Assembly (NCBI RefSeq): GCF_025370785.1
Contig: NZ_JAMXFA010000025.1
Span: forward strand, 33,725-97,724
DNA length: 64,000 bases
From: Laspinema olomoucense D3b
GTDB lineage: Bacteria; Cyanobacteriota; Cyanobacteriia; Cyanobacteriales; Laspinemataceae
Reading direction: 5' to 3'
Shown: positions 54,796-64,000 of the stretch, in pieces
Position numbering within the stretch: position 1 is the first letter of the stretch
Layout of the letters: every line of letters starts with the position of its first letter
Program-made: the position numbers and the translations under genes
Notes under the pieces: model-generated
Databases searched by the model: none
What the model was told of the DNA's origin: nothing
What the model saw: only the letters and a program-made list of their open reading frames with translations

Positions 54796-54993
54796 AGTTT
54801 ACATTTTTACACATAAATGGGAACTCCCCAAACTCTATCTAAAATTTTTTCAGCCAAAGAGCGCTCCCCTCAAAATTCCATTAGGCGATCGCCCTTAAGC
54901 TAGGGTGATGCTTCAGCAGCGACTGGACACTTCAACCTCTACCTCAGTGGTGTTGAAGCCTCACCCGTTCTCGTTTAGACCGACTGGTGTTGA

Positions 54994-55896
54994 TTAGACG
55001 GAGGCTTTTGCCTGTTGGGGTTCGTGAACCGCTGGTTCTTCCCCGGGAGTAATTAACTGGACCGAGAGCCCCTCCCGTGCCATGAGCGAATTCGGAAACA
55101 GTTGAGCCGCTTGCTCTCCGATCCGATCTAAGAAATCATCATTATGCAAGGGGTCATGATGGAAAATCACCAATCGTTTCACATTGGCTGCTTTCGCAAC
55201 TTTGACCGCTTCCTGCCAGGTTGAATGTCCCCAGCCGACTTTACTGGAAGTGGGGGAGTTGTACTCGTCATCACTATAGGTCGCATCGTAAATCATGACA
55301 TCGGCATCGCGAGCTAACCAGAGGACGTTTTCATCGAGGCGATCGGGGAAATGTTCAGTATCCGTAATGTAAGCGGCGACATACCCACGCCAGCTTACCC
55401 GATAGCCAACTGCCTCTCCCGGATGATTGAGGAGAGCATTTTCAACCTTGACCTCTCCAATTTGTACGACTTCGCCAATTTTAATATCGTGAAATTCCAG
55501 TTGAGCACCCATAATCTGCAACGGTACTGGAAAATTCGGGTGCAACATTTGATCGTTGAGGCGTTGCTCGATGGTGGCTCCATTCGGCGCGACTGCTCCA
55601 TGAATGCGGAACCGATTATTTTTAATAAAAGCCGGTACAAAAAAAGGAAACCCCTGGATATGATCCCAGTGGGAGTGCGTGAAGAACATCGAAGCTTTGA
55701 CCGGCATCTGCGATAGCAGGGATAGTCCTAGAACCCTTAAGCCCGTCCCTCCATCAAAAATTAGGCGCTCACCACCCACTCGCATCTCAATGCAGGGTGT
55801 ATTACCACCGTAGCGAACGGTTTCGGACCCGGGACAGGCTATGCTCCCTCGCACGCCCCAGAAGTGAACTGTGAATTGGTTTTGCATCTCTTGCAT
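54994..55896 (-). CDS. Metallo-beta-lactamase-fold hydrolase
   Basis: A 300-residue protein. The zinc motif HSHWDH is at about residue 93, with the other ligands probably in LLNHPGEAVGYRV, AYITDTEH and IFHHDPLHNDDF. The N-terminal FWGVRGSIACPGSETVRYGGN is typical of a phosphodiesterase-like subfamily of MBL proteins found in cyanobacteria and elsewhere. The true substrate is unknown: cyclic nucleotides or oligonucleotides are possible. ATG at 55896. Monocistronic in appearance. Confidence 0.85.
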   Translation of the reverse strand: MQEMQNQFTVHFWGVRGSIACPGSETVRYGGNTPCIEMRVGGERLIFDGGTGLRVLGLSLLSQMPVKASMFFTHSHWDHIQGFPFFVPAFIKNNRFRIHGAVAPNGATIEQRLNDQMLHPNFPVPLQIMGAQLEFHDIKIGEVVQIGEVKVENALLNHPGEAVGYRVSWRGYVAAYITDTEHFPDRLDENVLWLARDADVMIYDATYSDDEYNSPTSSKVGWGHSTWQEAVKVAKAANVKRLVIFHHDPLHNDDFLDRIGEQAAQLFPNSLMAREGLSVQLITPGEEPAVHEPQQAKASV

Positions 55897-57821
55897 GGGT
55901 GTATTTCGCTTGTAGTCGCAATGGGGTCTATCAGTCAGGTTGTACGTTTCGGCTAAATCTCTAAGAAGGAGAAAATAGAGGTAACTATATTCAAAGTTAA
56001 CCAGGTTTTAGAAAGATCAGGCAGCATTCTCCTGTTATACCCGAAAAAGTGGAAATTCGGATGAAGGTTACAAACTTATTTAACAATTTCAAACTCCTTG
56101 GGTGCTAAGGATTGACTGGGGTGGGGTTCTCTGGCTAGTTTCATTTTTCAGGGTGTGGAAACCCGGATTGGGGTATCTGTGCGATCGCGATTTGGCTTCG
56201 GTTTAAGGGTCTTGCTGCTGCGGTCTTTGAGTCGGTGGGTGATTGACTACCCGGGGTGATGAGTTCAATTCCTGCTCACTCCTGGCGCTTCACCACCGGC
56301 AGATGTTGGCCCGTTTTTGGATCAGATTTCCCACTCACCCTGTTTACCCTGAATGGATTGAATCTTCACGGTTACTCAGGATTTAGGTTTGAGGTGGCGA
56401 TCGCCATCGGGGTTGATGCCCTGGGGGAGATTTCACCCCACCTCGTGGGACACTAAAAGAAACACTCCCATCCACCCTGGATGCGTTCTGAACCCTCTGG
56501 CTGCGCTCGGGCTACCCTCCCTATCCCTTCAAGGGTCTAAGGAGGCCAAGACTCGGCTCTAGCTGGGGTCAAAGCGGGCCAATTTGAGGAACCCACTATC
56601 CCCTGGGCGAAAGTTATCCCGGTGGGAACGGGTAAATCGCCCCATTTTCCTGATGATAATTGAGGGGAGGGGGGTAGCGGATGCCCGCTGGCGTCTCGGG
56701 TTCTCCCTGTGCCTTGCTTTCCCCTATTTCTACTCTCATTCTACTCTAACAAGATTGATAGGCAAAGACTCAGATTAATTATAAATATTTTCCGGTTTGA
56801 ATCGCTGTCCCCTTGAGTTGATAGGCTTAAACCCCTTTTACTGTTTGAGCTTTTTTAGGTCAGTAAGTGGCGGCACTTGTTAATAAAAATTGGTAAGGGA
56901 GCTTTGACTCCATCCCAAGCGGCCTTGTTTAATCCTGGTTTTATTCCTAGACTGCTTGATCTTCCCCTATGATCATCCCATATCGGCCCCCATTCAACTG
57001 ATGATCAAATGACCGGGCTGAGTCCGACCTCCTGGGGAGGGCCGTTGAATGGCATTGTCTTTACTTTTATTATTATATAGCAGGTTGAGTTCAGACTGGG
57101 GTCGAGGGGGAACTTTAATTAACTGGGTAGTCCCGACTGAATGGAGGGGAGATTGTCCGGATTTTTCTAAAATTTGGCGATTAAATTAGCTTGAAAATAA
57201 GATATTATAAAAATAGCAGACTAATTTCTACCTTTCTACCTTCAGTGATGGGCGATGGATGAGATGGCAGAAGCGGTTAAAGCTCAACCCTTAAAGCTGA
57301 CTGCGATCGCCCCGAAGGACTGGGTAATCCGTCCGAATCCGTAGCACCGGCTCAGACTCCAGGATAGTCAGAACGATAGGCCAGAATTGGGGAGAAGCGG
57401 TGGAAATTTGACCTCATCTGGCTCAATTGAACAACAACTCCCCCTTAATATTCAGCCAACTTTTAACTGACAAGCCAACTAAATCATCCCGCCCGGATAG
57501 TTTCAGTTTCGCACTTTACCCAACCCGTTCTCATCCCTCATTTTAAAAATCCAGGGATGAGGATTGGCCAGTTCACCCCAGGCGCTGCCTATCCCAGTTA
57601 GATGGAGTAAATCACGACACTCACAGGACTAGCGCTTTACCTCTATCTGTGTAGGGGCATCGTAGAGAATCGCCCCTATATTTAAGGTGGACTCAAAAAA
57701 TATGCCTAAGTCCTGCCATTGTTCCAAAAAACCGGAGTGAAGAGCGCTACAGGGTCTTCGGAAAATGAGAAAATAGCAACAAAAGTTAAAATTTTGGACA
57801 TTTTCACCGCATCGTGATTCC
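55897..57821. other. 1.9-kb gene-poor stretch
   Basis: No long frame. Short frames at 56256-56456 and 56584-56778 have no recognisable family and no ribosome site. A GTAGGGGC-family palindrome (GTAGGGGC at 57651, GCCCCTAT ending at 57679) is present. Decayed gene remnants are possible but could not be identified by eye. Confidence 0.5.
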
Positions 57822-59747
57822 ATGACAGCCCTCCCTCCCCCCGATCTGTTACTTCCTGGGCAAGCCCCTCCTGCCCCTTCCAAGTCCTCCCTAACGAGTT
57901 TTCTGAACCGATTGCAGCCCACCCCAGAAACGGTTGTGCTTCTCCTGGCCGTCTTCATTGGAAGTAGCACCGGGATGGGAATCGTCACCTTTCACTACCT
58001 GATTCACCTGATCCATACCGTGATGCTTGAGGATGTCATGGGCATCATTTCCCCAGGGGGACCTTGGACCTTGGCTTGTATTCCGGCCCTGGGGGGCGCA
58101 GTGGTGGGGTTGATGCGCTGGCATCGGCCCGATTTTGGTCCAGGGATCTCAGCTTTAATTGCGGCAACCCAGGGCCTCCGGGAACTACTGCCCCTGAGAC
58201 CTGTGACCAAAATGGTGGCGGCGTCGGTTTCCTTGGGGACCGGGGCCTCTTTAGGGCCGGAAGGTCCTAGTGTGGAAATTGGGGCGAATTTTGGGATGCT
58301 GTTGGGGGAAGTGCTGCAAGTGTCGCGAGAACGCCAACGCTTGCTGTTGGGTGCTGGTGCCGCAGCGGGGTTAGCAGCGGGATTTAATGCCCCGATCGCC
58401 GGGGTGTTTTTTGCCTTGGAGGTGGTCCTGGGGACCACGTTTGCAACTTCGGCAGTGAGTGTGGTCTTACTGGCGGCGGTGGTGGCAGCGTTAATTGCTC
58501 AAATTGGCTTGGGTTCTCAACCAGCTTTTACCCTGCCGATGTATGACGTGCGCTCTCCATTGGAATTACCCCTATATTTAGGTTTGGGTTTATTGGCGGC
58601 AGGAGTCTCGATCGCCTTTACGGAAACGATTCAATTCGCCCGTCACTGCTTTCGAGGAGAGGTGCCGCTAGTGAGATGGCTGGGTCGAATTCCTCGCCCG
58701 ATTCATCCGGCGATCGGGGGAATCTGCGTGGGGTTAGTGGCGCTGCAATGGCCGCAAATCCTGGGAATTGGTTATGAAACCGTGGAAGCGATGCTTCAGG
58801 ATGTGGAGTTTTCCCTGCCGTTGTTAATCATGCTGCTGGTGGTCAAGTTGGGGATAACGGCGTTCTGTCAAGGGAGTGGTTTGGTGGGAGGGGTATTTGC
58901 TCCGGCCATGTTTTTGGGGGCTTCCTTGGGTTCAGCCTATGGGAAACTTTTAGCCGCCAATTTACCCGCGATCGCCTCTCATATAGCCGCCCCTCCGGCT
59001 TATGCAATGGTGGGAATGGCTGCCGTATTGGCGGGAACGGCTAAAGCACCGCTGACGGCTATTTTATTGCTGTTTGAACTCACAAGGGATTATCGGATTG
59101 TACTGCCTTTGATGGCGGCAGTCGGTTTGGCCGCTTGGTTAGTGGAAGGGTCTAAGGTTCGCACTGATTCGGAGTTAAATCCAGAACAGATGGGGTTTAA
59201 TGTTGCTCCCGATCGCAATGTGGAGATTTTACAACAAATGTCCGTGGCGGCGGCGATGCATGAGTCGTTTCTAATCTTGAAGGCTACTCAGTCCGTGTTG
59301 GAAGCCGGGTTAGCCTTGACTCAGGGGAAGTATTACAGTGCTTTGGTGTTTGATTGCACCGATCGCCTGATTGGAATTATTAGTTTACAGGATATTGAGC
59401 GGGCGATCGCCTTGGGAGAACGACCGACAAGTACCCTGGTAGAATCAGATTCAGTGGCAGTGCCTTGGATTGAACAGGCGATCGCAGAGATTTGTACCCT
59501 AGAAGTTTTGTATGCCTATCCCGATGAGTTGCTCAGTGAAGCGTTAGACCGCATGGCGGCCCGAGGATTGCGGCAATTACCTGTGGTAGACCCGGATGAT
59601 CCACATCGGGTTCTAGGGTTGCTCGATCGCGAGGGGATTTCTTTAGCTTGCAATGTTGCTGCGGTTTCTGAGGCATTGGCACCTTATGTATTGTTGCCCA
59701 ATGCTGCACCGGCTGTGGAGTTATCGGAAGGCGATCGGGCAGCTTAG
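57822..59747 (+). CDS. ClC-type chloride channel/antiporter with CBS domains
   Basis: A 641-residue membrane protein. The ClC core (about 40-430) shows GASLGPEGPSVEIG (gating Glu, about residue 148), GFNAPIAGVFFALE and GSGLVGGVFAPAMFLGASLG, the three selectivity-filter regions. The C-terminal ~190 residues form a CBS pair (AMHESFLILKATQSVLEAGLALTQ; EALDRMAARGLRQLPVVDPDD), which in ClC proteins senses nucleotides. Exchange of Cl- for H+ or passive Cl- flow cannot be told apart here. ATG at 57822 without clear ribosome site. A 9-bp stem terminator follows at 59782-59804. Confidence 0.93.
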   Translation: MTALPPPDLLLPGQAPPAPSKSSLTSFLNRLQPTPETVVLLLAVFIGSSTGMGIVTFHYLIHLIHTVMLEDVMGIISPGGPWTLACIPALGGAVVGLMRWHRPDFGPGISALIAATQGLRELLPLRPVTKMVAASVSLGTGASLGPEGPSVEIGANFGMLLGEVLQVSRERQRLLLGAGAAAGLAAGFNAPIAGVFFALEVVLGTTFATSAVSVVLLAAVVAALIAQIGLGSQPAFTLPMYDVRSPLELPLYLGLGLLAAGVSIAFTETIQFARHCFRGEVPLVRWLGRIPRPIHPAIGGICVGLVALQWPQILGIGYETVEAMLQDVEFSLPLLIMLLVVKLGITAFCQGSGLVGGVFAPAMFLGASLGSAYGKLLAANLPAIASHIAAPPAYAMVGMAAVLAGTAKAPLTAILLLFELTRDYRIVLPLMAAVGLAAWLVEGSKVRTDSELNPEQMGFNVAPDRNVEILQQMSVAAAMHESFLILKATQSVLEAGLALTQGKYYSALVFDCTDRLIGIISLQDIERAIALGERPTSTLVESDSVAVPWIEQAIAEICTLEVLYAYPDELLSEALDRMAARGLRQLPVVDPDDPHRVLGLLDREGISLACNVAAVSEALAPYVLLPNAAPAVELSEGDRAA

Positions 59748-59781
59748 GGAATTCCCAATTCTACAATTTTCAATTTTTCTG

Positions 59782-59815
59782 AGCACAAGGTACTCCCTTG
59801 TGCTGTTTGTTTGGG
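59782..59815 (+). terminator. Terminator of the ClC gene
   Basis: AGCACAAGG (59782-59790) pairs with CCTTGTGCT (59796-59804) around TACTC, followed by GTTTGTTTGG. Not a pure T-run, but well placed. Confidence 0.7.
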
Positions 59816-60914
59816 GTTGGGTTATTGATTTTTAATGGCGATTGTAGGTGGATTAACGGTTGCTAAATTTAGGCTAGAGTTTCGGCTGATGTTGCGGTGG
59901 CGAGGGCAGATTGTTCGGGAATGTGACCCATCGGGATAGTCTTGCAAGGGTCCGGAACGCGCGATCGCGGTGGAGCATCAATTTTTCTCAACCCTTCTAT
60001 TGAAGGCGATCTATATATGTCAGGTATCGAGCGCGACAATTGCCTGGACTGGTGGCCTGGATTAAGAGGAAGAGGAATTCCAAATCGTCAAGAAATCCCC
60101 CTTTAGGGGAATAGACAGTTAGGGTTGGAAGGGTGATATTTAGGATGCGGACTCCAGCATCTGGGGGAGGATACAGGGGAGGGAATAGGCTGATGCAATC
60201 CGCTTGTTCGCGATCGCCTGATTTGAATTAACTGGCCCGCCAGAATGCTAATCTAGTCCTTATGCCTGTTTCGCGAAGGAACTCAGGGCATTTTTTCAGA
60301 AAACGCCATAGTTTTTGAGGGATTTATCAGGGTTTCATCGGGTCCTTAGCCTGAGATTGGAGGATAGACCGAGGGAATGAAGGGGGTTAAAAATTGAGGA
60401 ATAGACTTGACGGGATGGTCCAGGTCCTGATGAGATGCGATCGCTGAAGCTGGGCTTTTTTACCGGGGCGATCGGCAAGCAGACCTTTTCATCTCCCGGC
60501 CAATGGATGACCCGGGAATTGATAGATTAACCTCCAATCCAACACCCGCCCCAGCGCTTCTTCTATTGGGGAGGATGGGATTGAAAGCGAGGGTGCGGTT
60601 ATGGCAGGAGTGAAAGCAAAATTAAAGCAGTGAATCCACGGAGATTACTGCCTACACCACTGATGGTATTGAATTAGTTTCCCCTTGACTTCAGGAGGCA
60701 TTAATAGCACAGGGGTGAACTCTTTAGAACTAGATGCGGCAAGGATTTTGGCACTTGCCGCCGCCATTGACCAAGCTTCAGAATTACTCAGGATACTAGG
60801 TAAGGGTTGGGATACAACCCTCTTTGTCCTCTATCCGATGAGTCGGCTTTCTGTCGCTCGTTTAACTGCGGCGACCTGACTGGCAGTTGCCGTTACAGAA
60901 TCGCCGTCTGGAAC
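59816..60914. other. 1.1-kb gene-poor stretch
   Basis: No supported gene. A hairpin-like segment ATGCC...GGGCAT (60262-60291), containing TTCGCGAA and followed by a T-run, might be the end of an unknown small RNA. A short frame at 60685-60879 has no recognisable features. Confidence 0.4.
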
Positions 60915-61304
60915 TCATTCCTCGTCAGAATCTTTATCGATTTGACGCAGGTGAATGTGTTTGCGTCCTAGGGAAATTTCAAATTCATCTCCCGGATTGA
61001 GATCCATCTGCTTGGTGTAAGCCGATCCGATCAGTAAGTTGCCATTTGACTGGACGCTAATCCGATAACTGGCACTACGTCCACCACGACCTTGACCATT
61101 TTGCTTGCCATCGAGTTCAATACCCTCAGCATCAATCAGGGCATTGAGGAATTTCATCATATTAACGCGCTCTACCCCATTTTTTGTAACGGTGTAGTAG
61201 CCACACTCTCTGGCTTTTTCTTCCTTGCTGAGGTTCTCTAGATCTTTGACTTTCTGGAGAAGATCTTCACCAACTAGGGGTTCCATCTTTTTCTTTTTAC
61301 TCAT
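60915..61304 (-). CDS. cyAbrB-type transition-state regulator (cyAbrB2-like)
   Basis: Cyanobacterial AbrB-type DNA-binding regulators control carbon/nitrogen and other metabolic genes, binding DNA at their C-terminal SpoVT-AbrB-like end. The 129-residue product starts MSKKKKMEPLVGEDLLQKVK and contains YYTVTKNGVERVNMMKFLNA, RSASYRISVQSNGNLLIGSA and LNPGDEFEISLGRKHIHLRQ, matching the cyAbrB signature. From memory the sequence is closer to cyAbrB2 (Sll0822-like) than cyAbrB1, but this is not verified. ATG at 61304. Monocistronic. Upstream is 1 kb of non-coding DNA, room for complex regulation. Confidence 0.88.
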   Translation of the reverse strand: MSKKKKMEPLVGEDLLQKVKDLENLSKEEKARECGYYTVTKNGVERVNMMKFLNALIDAEGIELDGKQNGQGRGGRSASYRISVQSNGNLLIGSAYTKQMDLNPGDEFEISLGRKHIHLRQIDKDSDEE

Positions 61305-62357
61305 TGACTTACAACGACCGCCATGAACAATAGGGCTAACGAATTCTATTTTAGCCGAGTGTTGCTAAAAATTAGAACTTTTTTTTTCGGGCAGTCAGGT
61401 TATTAAACTATATTACACGAATCAGAGTGGGTAGTCACGAGATTTTTATCCTATCTGTGGCATCAGGAATGGTAAAGGCTTCACCGGAATCGGCACAGGT
61501 GAGTGATAGGTAGCGGTGGACTGATAAGAGGTACGGCCCGGTAGAAGTCGAATTGACCCTAACCTATCTGAGGATAGGCCGGGCTCAGGAGTGAATTCTG
61601 GCCTAAAGATCGGTATGATAAACCAGAAAAGCTCGGTCGAAGGAAGGTAATGGTCTCGAATCGAGTTGTTTAAAGGCAGATGAAAGAAGCGCGATGGATT
61701 GAAGAAGGGGTTAATATCGGTCAGTTATGCCGGAAATAGCCACTGTGCTAACTGAGTCATGACTCAAAGCGGTCCCGAAGAGAATGAGGCAGTAAGGGGA
61801 GAGTTAGAGGGGCATCAAGAGCAGTTGAAGGGTTTGGTTTGAAGGCTTAAGTCCGGTTTCAGTCGGGTTAGCAACTGACTTTTGGAACGGGCTTATGTCA
61901 TCTTATGCCAATTAGAATCAATTTAGAAAGCGTTGGGTTAACCCGAGGCAGATTTTGTTTGTAAAGGTTGCTTCTAGTGAAGAGAAAAAAGATGCTTATC
62001 CTTCAGCAGTGTCTTGACGTCTTCGCTTTTTTACTATATAGACGAAATAGAAGAGAAGGGCTATAAATGCCGGAGGGAAAGGGGTCCCCGGGAGAGGAGA
62101 ATAGATAAATAGGGTCGGTTCTGTCCGATAAAACGGGGGAGAAAGGGCAGCTATCCCGTTCAGGGAGAGAAGATTTAACTCAAGGAAGGGGGGATACTCC
62201 ATTGCAGAGGCGATCGCGTTGCTCGTTTGACAATTGGAGGGGTAGCTGGGTGGAAAGTAGCCGATGAAGGGAGGAGAATATTTTCACTATAAATCCCTCT
62301 TCCGTTGGAAAAGCGTTATAACCAAGTTTTGATGCACTATCAGATTCTATTCAAGGG
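61305..62357. other. 1-kb divergent spacer between cyAbrB and rrf2-like genes
   Basis: Purine-rich, with several short inverted repeats (for example CCTATCTGAGGATAGG at 61563-61578). A possible 68-residue minus-strand frame (61996-62202) is listed separately. Promoters of both genes are expected here. No known RNA family recognised. Confidence 0.4.
61996..62202 (-). CDS. Possible small single-span membrane protein (68 aa)
   Basis: The predicted product ends in a hydrophobic segment PAFIALLFYFVYIV followed by KKRRRQDTAEG, which resembles a membrane helix with a positive-inside tail. The rest (MEYPPFLELNLLSLNG) is not informative. No ribosome site is clear and no family is recognised; it could be a chance frame. 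Confidence 0.25.
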   Translation of the reverse strand: MEYPPFLELNLLSLNGIAALSPPFYRTEPTLFIYSPLPGTPFPPAFIALLFYFVYIVKKRRRQDTAEG

Positions 62358-62801
62358 ATGAAGCTAACAACCCGAGGACACTATAGCGTTAAGGCGCTGC
62401 TCGATTTGAGTTTACAGCCACAGTTTGGCCCAACTTCTGTAAAAGCGATCGCCGATCGCCAGGATTTACCCGCCCCTTATCTGGAAAAATTATTGATGGA
62501 AATGCGTCGCGCTGGTTTAGTCAAATCCCTGCGCGGTGCTACCGGAGGTTATCAACTCGCCCGACATCCGGCACAAATCTCTTTGGGTCAAATTTTAGAA
62601 GCGGTTGGAGAAACGATTGATCCATTGCCTAGATCCTCTCCGGATAGCGAACAAGCGGAGGACTGGGTAACCGATCGCCTCTGGCATCGATTACACCAAA
62701 AGTTAAAGGAATCTCTCTATAGCATTTCCCTGGAAGATTTGTACTTTGATGCTAGAAGCTGGCAAGCGTACCAAGGAGAAGAAACCAATTTTGTGGTATA
62801 G
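62358..62801 (+). CDS. Rrf2-family transcriptional regulator
   Basis: A 147-residue winged-helix protein of the Rrf2 family. The N-terminus MKLTTRGHYSVKALLDLSLQ and the recognition region LPAPYLEKLLMEMRRAGLVKSLRGATGGYQLAR are clear. IscR/NsrR-type members hold an Fe-S cluster on three Cys around residues 90-110; this protein has no Cys at all, so it should not bind a cluster the same way. It lies 97 bases upstream of cbiB on the same strand. Targets unknown. ATG at 62358. Confidence 0.9.
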   Translation: MKLTTRGHYSVKALLDLSLQPQFGPTSVKAIADRQDLPAPYLEKLLMEMRRAGLVKSLRGATGGYQLARHPAQISLGQILEAVGETIDPLPRSSPDSEQAEDWVTDRLWHRLHQKLKESLYSISLEDLYFDARSWQAYQGEETNFVV

Positions 62802-62898
62802 CCAGTGGTGGTTTGATTCCGCTGTTCCCTACGGAAAATGAGTTTTTAGACTCACCTTGAAGCCAAAAGCACCGATCGCTAATAATATAGATGAGTTA

Positions 62899-63918
62899 AT
62901 GTTGTCACCGATGAGGTTAGCTGTATCGATCGTGCAACCGAGGGAATTTGCACTAGGCGTTCTGGCGATCGCCGCTTATCTGGATTTTTTGATTGGCGAT
63001 CCTTGGGGTTGGCCCCATCCAGTTCAGGGCATGGGTTGGGTGATTTCTCACTATAGTCAATGGGTTTTAAACCGCTGGAAAAACCCGGTTATCCGCCGAA
63101 TTGCAGGCATTATTCTGGCGACTGGTGCAGTCGCTTGCACCGGATTAATCGGGTGGGGAATTATCCACGGGTCCTATCAGTTACATCCGCTATTGGGACT
63201 GGCGATCGAAAGTATCCTCTTAGCGAGTTGTTTTGCGGGTCGCAGTTTAAGAAGCGCTGCTGAAACCGTGTTAACACCCCTAAACGACTCCGATTTAGAA
63301 ACAGCGCGTCAAAAATTAAGCTTATATGTAGGCCGAGATACAGACAATCTCAGGGAATCTGAGGTGATGCGCGCGGTATTAGAAACCGTTACCGAAAATG
63401 CAGTGGATGGAGTCATGGCACCTTTATTTTATGCGATCGCCGGTTCCATGATTTTTCATCTTGGGGCCTTACCCTTAGCCTTCGCCTATAAAGCCGCCAG
63501 TACCCTCGATTCAATGGTCGGTTACCGGGATGAACCCTATACCGATTTAGGATGGTGTAGCGCCAAACTCGAAGACATTCTCACCTGGTTTCCCTGTCGC
63601 TTAACAGTCATTACATTAGGACTTTTAAGCGATCGCCTCCCGGACATTTGGCGGATCTGTCAACGCGATGCCACCCAAGACCCTAGTCCCAATTCAGGTT
63701 GGAGTGAATGCACCTACGCCGTCATTCTCGGCGTCCAACTCGGTGGCATCAATTACTATCGCGGCATTCCCAAACCCAAACCTCTCTTAAATATTCCCCT
63801 CAATCCCATCACCCCAGACCGAATTCACCAAGCTATGTTACTCACACGATGGTGCTTTTTAACATGGTTAAGCATCACCATCAGTTGCTGGTTCCTCTTT
63901 ACCCAGTTTTCAGGGTGA
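62899..63918 (+). CDS. cbiB: Adenosylcobinamide-phosphate synthase CbiB/CobD
   Basis: Membrane enzyme of cobalamin (or pseudocobalamin) synthesis that attaches aminopropanol (phosphate) to adenosylcobyric acid. The 339-residue product from ATG 62899 (an in-frame TTG at 62857 would add 14 residues) has the family hallmarks AAYLDFLIGDPWGWPHPVQGMG, LSLYVGRDTDNL and VLETVTENAVDGVMAPLFYA, and several membrane helices including one at the C-terminus (FLTWLSITISCWFLF). Located after an Rrf2 regulator; no other cob genes are in the window. Confidence 0.93.
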   Translation: MLSPMRLAVSIVQPREFALGVLAIAAYLDFLIGDPWGWPHPVQGMGWVISHYSQWVLNRWKNPVIRRIAGIILATGAVACTGLIGWGIIHGSYQLHPLLGLAIESILLASCFAGRSLRSAAETVLTPLNDSDLETARQKLSLYVGRDTDNLRESEVMRAVLETVTENAVDGVMAPLFYAIAGSMIFHLGALPLAFAYKAASTLDSMVGYRDEPYTDLGWCSAKLEDILTWFPCRLTVITLGLLSDRLPDIWRICQRDATQDPSPNSGWSECTYAVILGVQLGGINYYRGIPKPKPLLNIPLNPITPDRIHQAMLLTRWCFLTWLSITISCWFLFTQFSG

Positions 63919-63927
63919 TCAAAGGGA

Positions 63928-64000
63928 GATGGGGAGGATGGGGAGGATGGGGAGGATGGGGAGGATGGGGAGGATGGGGAGGATGGGGAGGATGGGGAGG
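63928..64000. repeat. GATGGGGAG tandem repeat (9 bp, 8 copies) running off the edge
   Basis: Exact head-to-tail copies of GATGGGGAG from 63928 to the window end. Related degenerate units occur at 14480-14535. Confidence 0.9.

Noticed and set aside
56256..56778. Two 64-66-residue plus-strand frames
   Set aside because: No ribosome site, no recognisable motif, poor composition; could be decayed remnants but cannot be supported.
61440..61900. Group II intron or RNase P RNA in the cyAbrB-rrf2 spacer
   Set aside because: The purine-rich sequence lacks a domain V hairpin and the conserved rnpB core segments as far as can be seen.

Overview
The window is chromosomal DNA from a cyanobacterium, probably a filamentous Oscillatoriales-type organism. 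The octamer GCGATCGC (HIP1) occurs throughout, inside and between genes. The gene set is cyanobacterial: PEP carboxylase, a plant-type ferredoxin, biliverdin reductase, carotenoid desaturase CrtD, a cyAbrB regulator, a GUN4 domain and sulfiredoxin. Placement below phylum level is inference from gene content and repeat families.

Layout. 1-5.0 kb: a membrane protein cut by the left edge, PEP carboxylase (ppc), a 1 kb non-coding stretch and a small conserved-looking protein. 5.1-6.5 kb: a stand-alone TnpB insertion element. 6.6-14.3 kb: a membrane-anchored SGNH-like protein with four N-terminal repeats, an unrecognised 509-codon membrane protein, crtD and a STAS-domain protein with an altered phosphosite. 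14.7-20.9 kb: an M16 peptidase, an LRR-like protein, then gcvH and gcvP. 20.9-30.8 kb: a long AT-rich leader with an sRNA-like hairpin, a giant 1,686-residue repeat protein, a Ser/Thr kinase-GUN4 fusion and a membrane pentapeptide-repeat protein. 30.8-38.1 kb: YbjN-like protein, bvdR divergent from a [2Fe-2S] ferredoxin gene, SpoIID-like protein, sulfiredoxin, Dps, an HTH-GrpE-like fusion and a DUF1350 protein. 38.5-46.9 kb: a Uma2 nuclease followed by a two-gene restriction/defence-like module. 47.1-55.9 kb: pyrD, a hairpin repeat array, secA, a diheme cytochrome, a MoxR ATPase, a 121-bp MITE, ribF and an MBL-fold hydrolase. 57.8-64.0 kb: a ClC channel with CBS domains, cyAbrB, an Rrf2 regulator, cbiB/cobD and a 9-bp tandem repeat running off the right edge.

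Most genes are single transcription units with generous spacers. Functional groupings: gcvH-gcvP (glycine cleavage, without gcvT here); sulfiredoxin and Dps (peroxide and iron protection); and the 39.45-46.95 kb pair, a PLD-nuclease/SNF2 helicase followed by an Eco57I-like adenine methyltransferase carrying a C-terminal AlbA_2 (Schlafen-type) domain. This pair is the best candidate for an under-described system: a compact, DISARM-like two-gene restriction module.

Intergenic DNA is rich in dispersed elements: GTAGGGGC palindromes (five copies), CCCTCCCCTTGGCAAGGGGAGGG hairpins (an array near 48.5 kb plus one at 0.63 kb), CCAATGAC/GTCATTTG short tandem repeats (two loci), a MITE with 17-bp terminal inverted repeats, and GATGGGGAG tandem repeats. 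No rRNA, tRNA or CRISPR array was seen.
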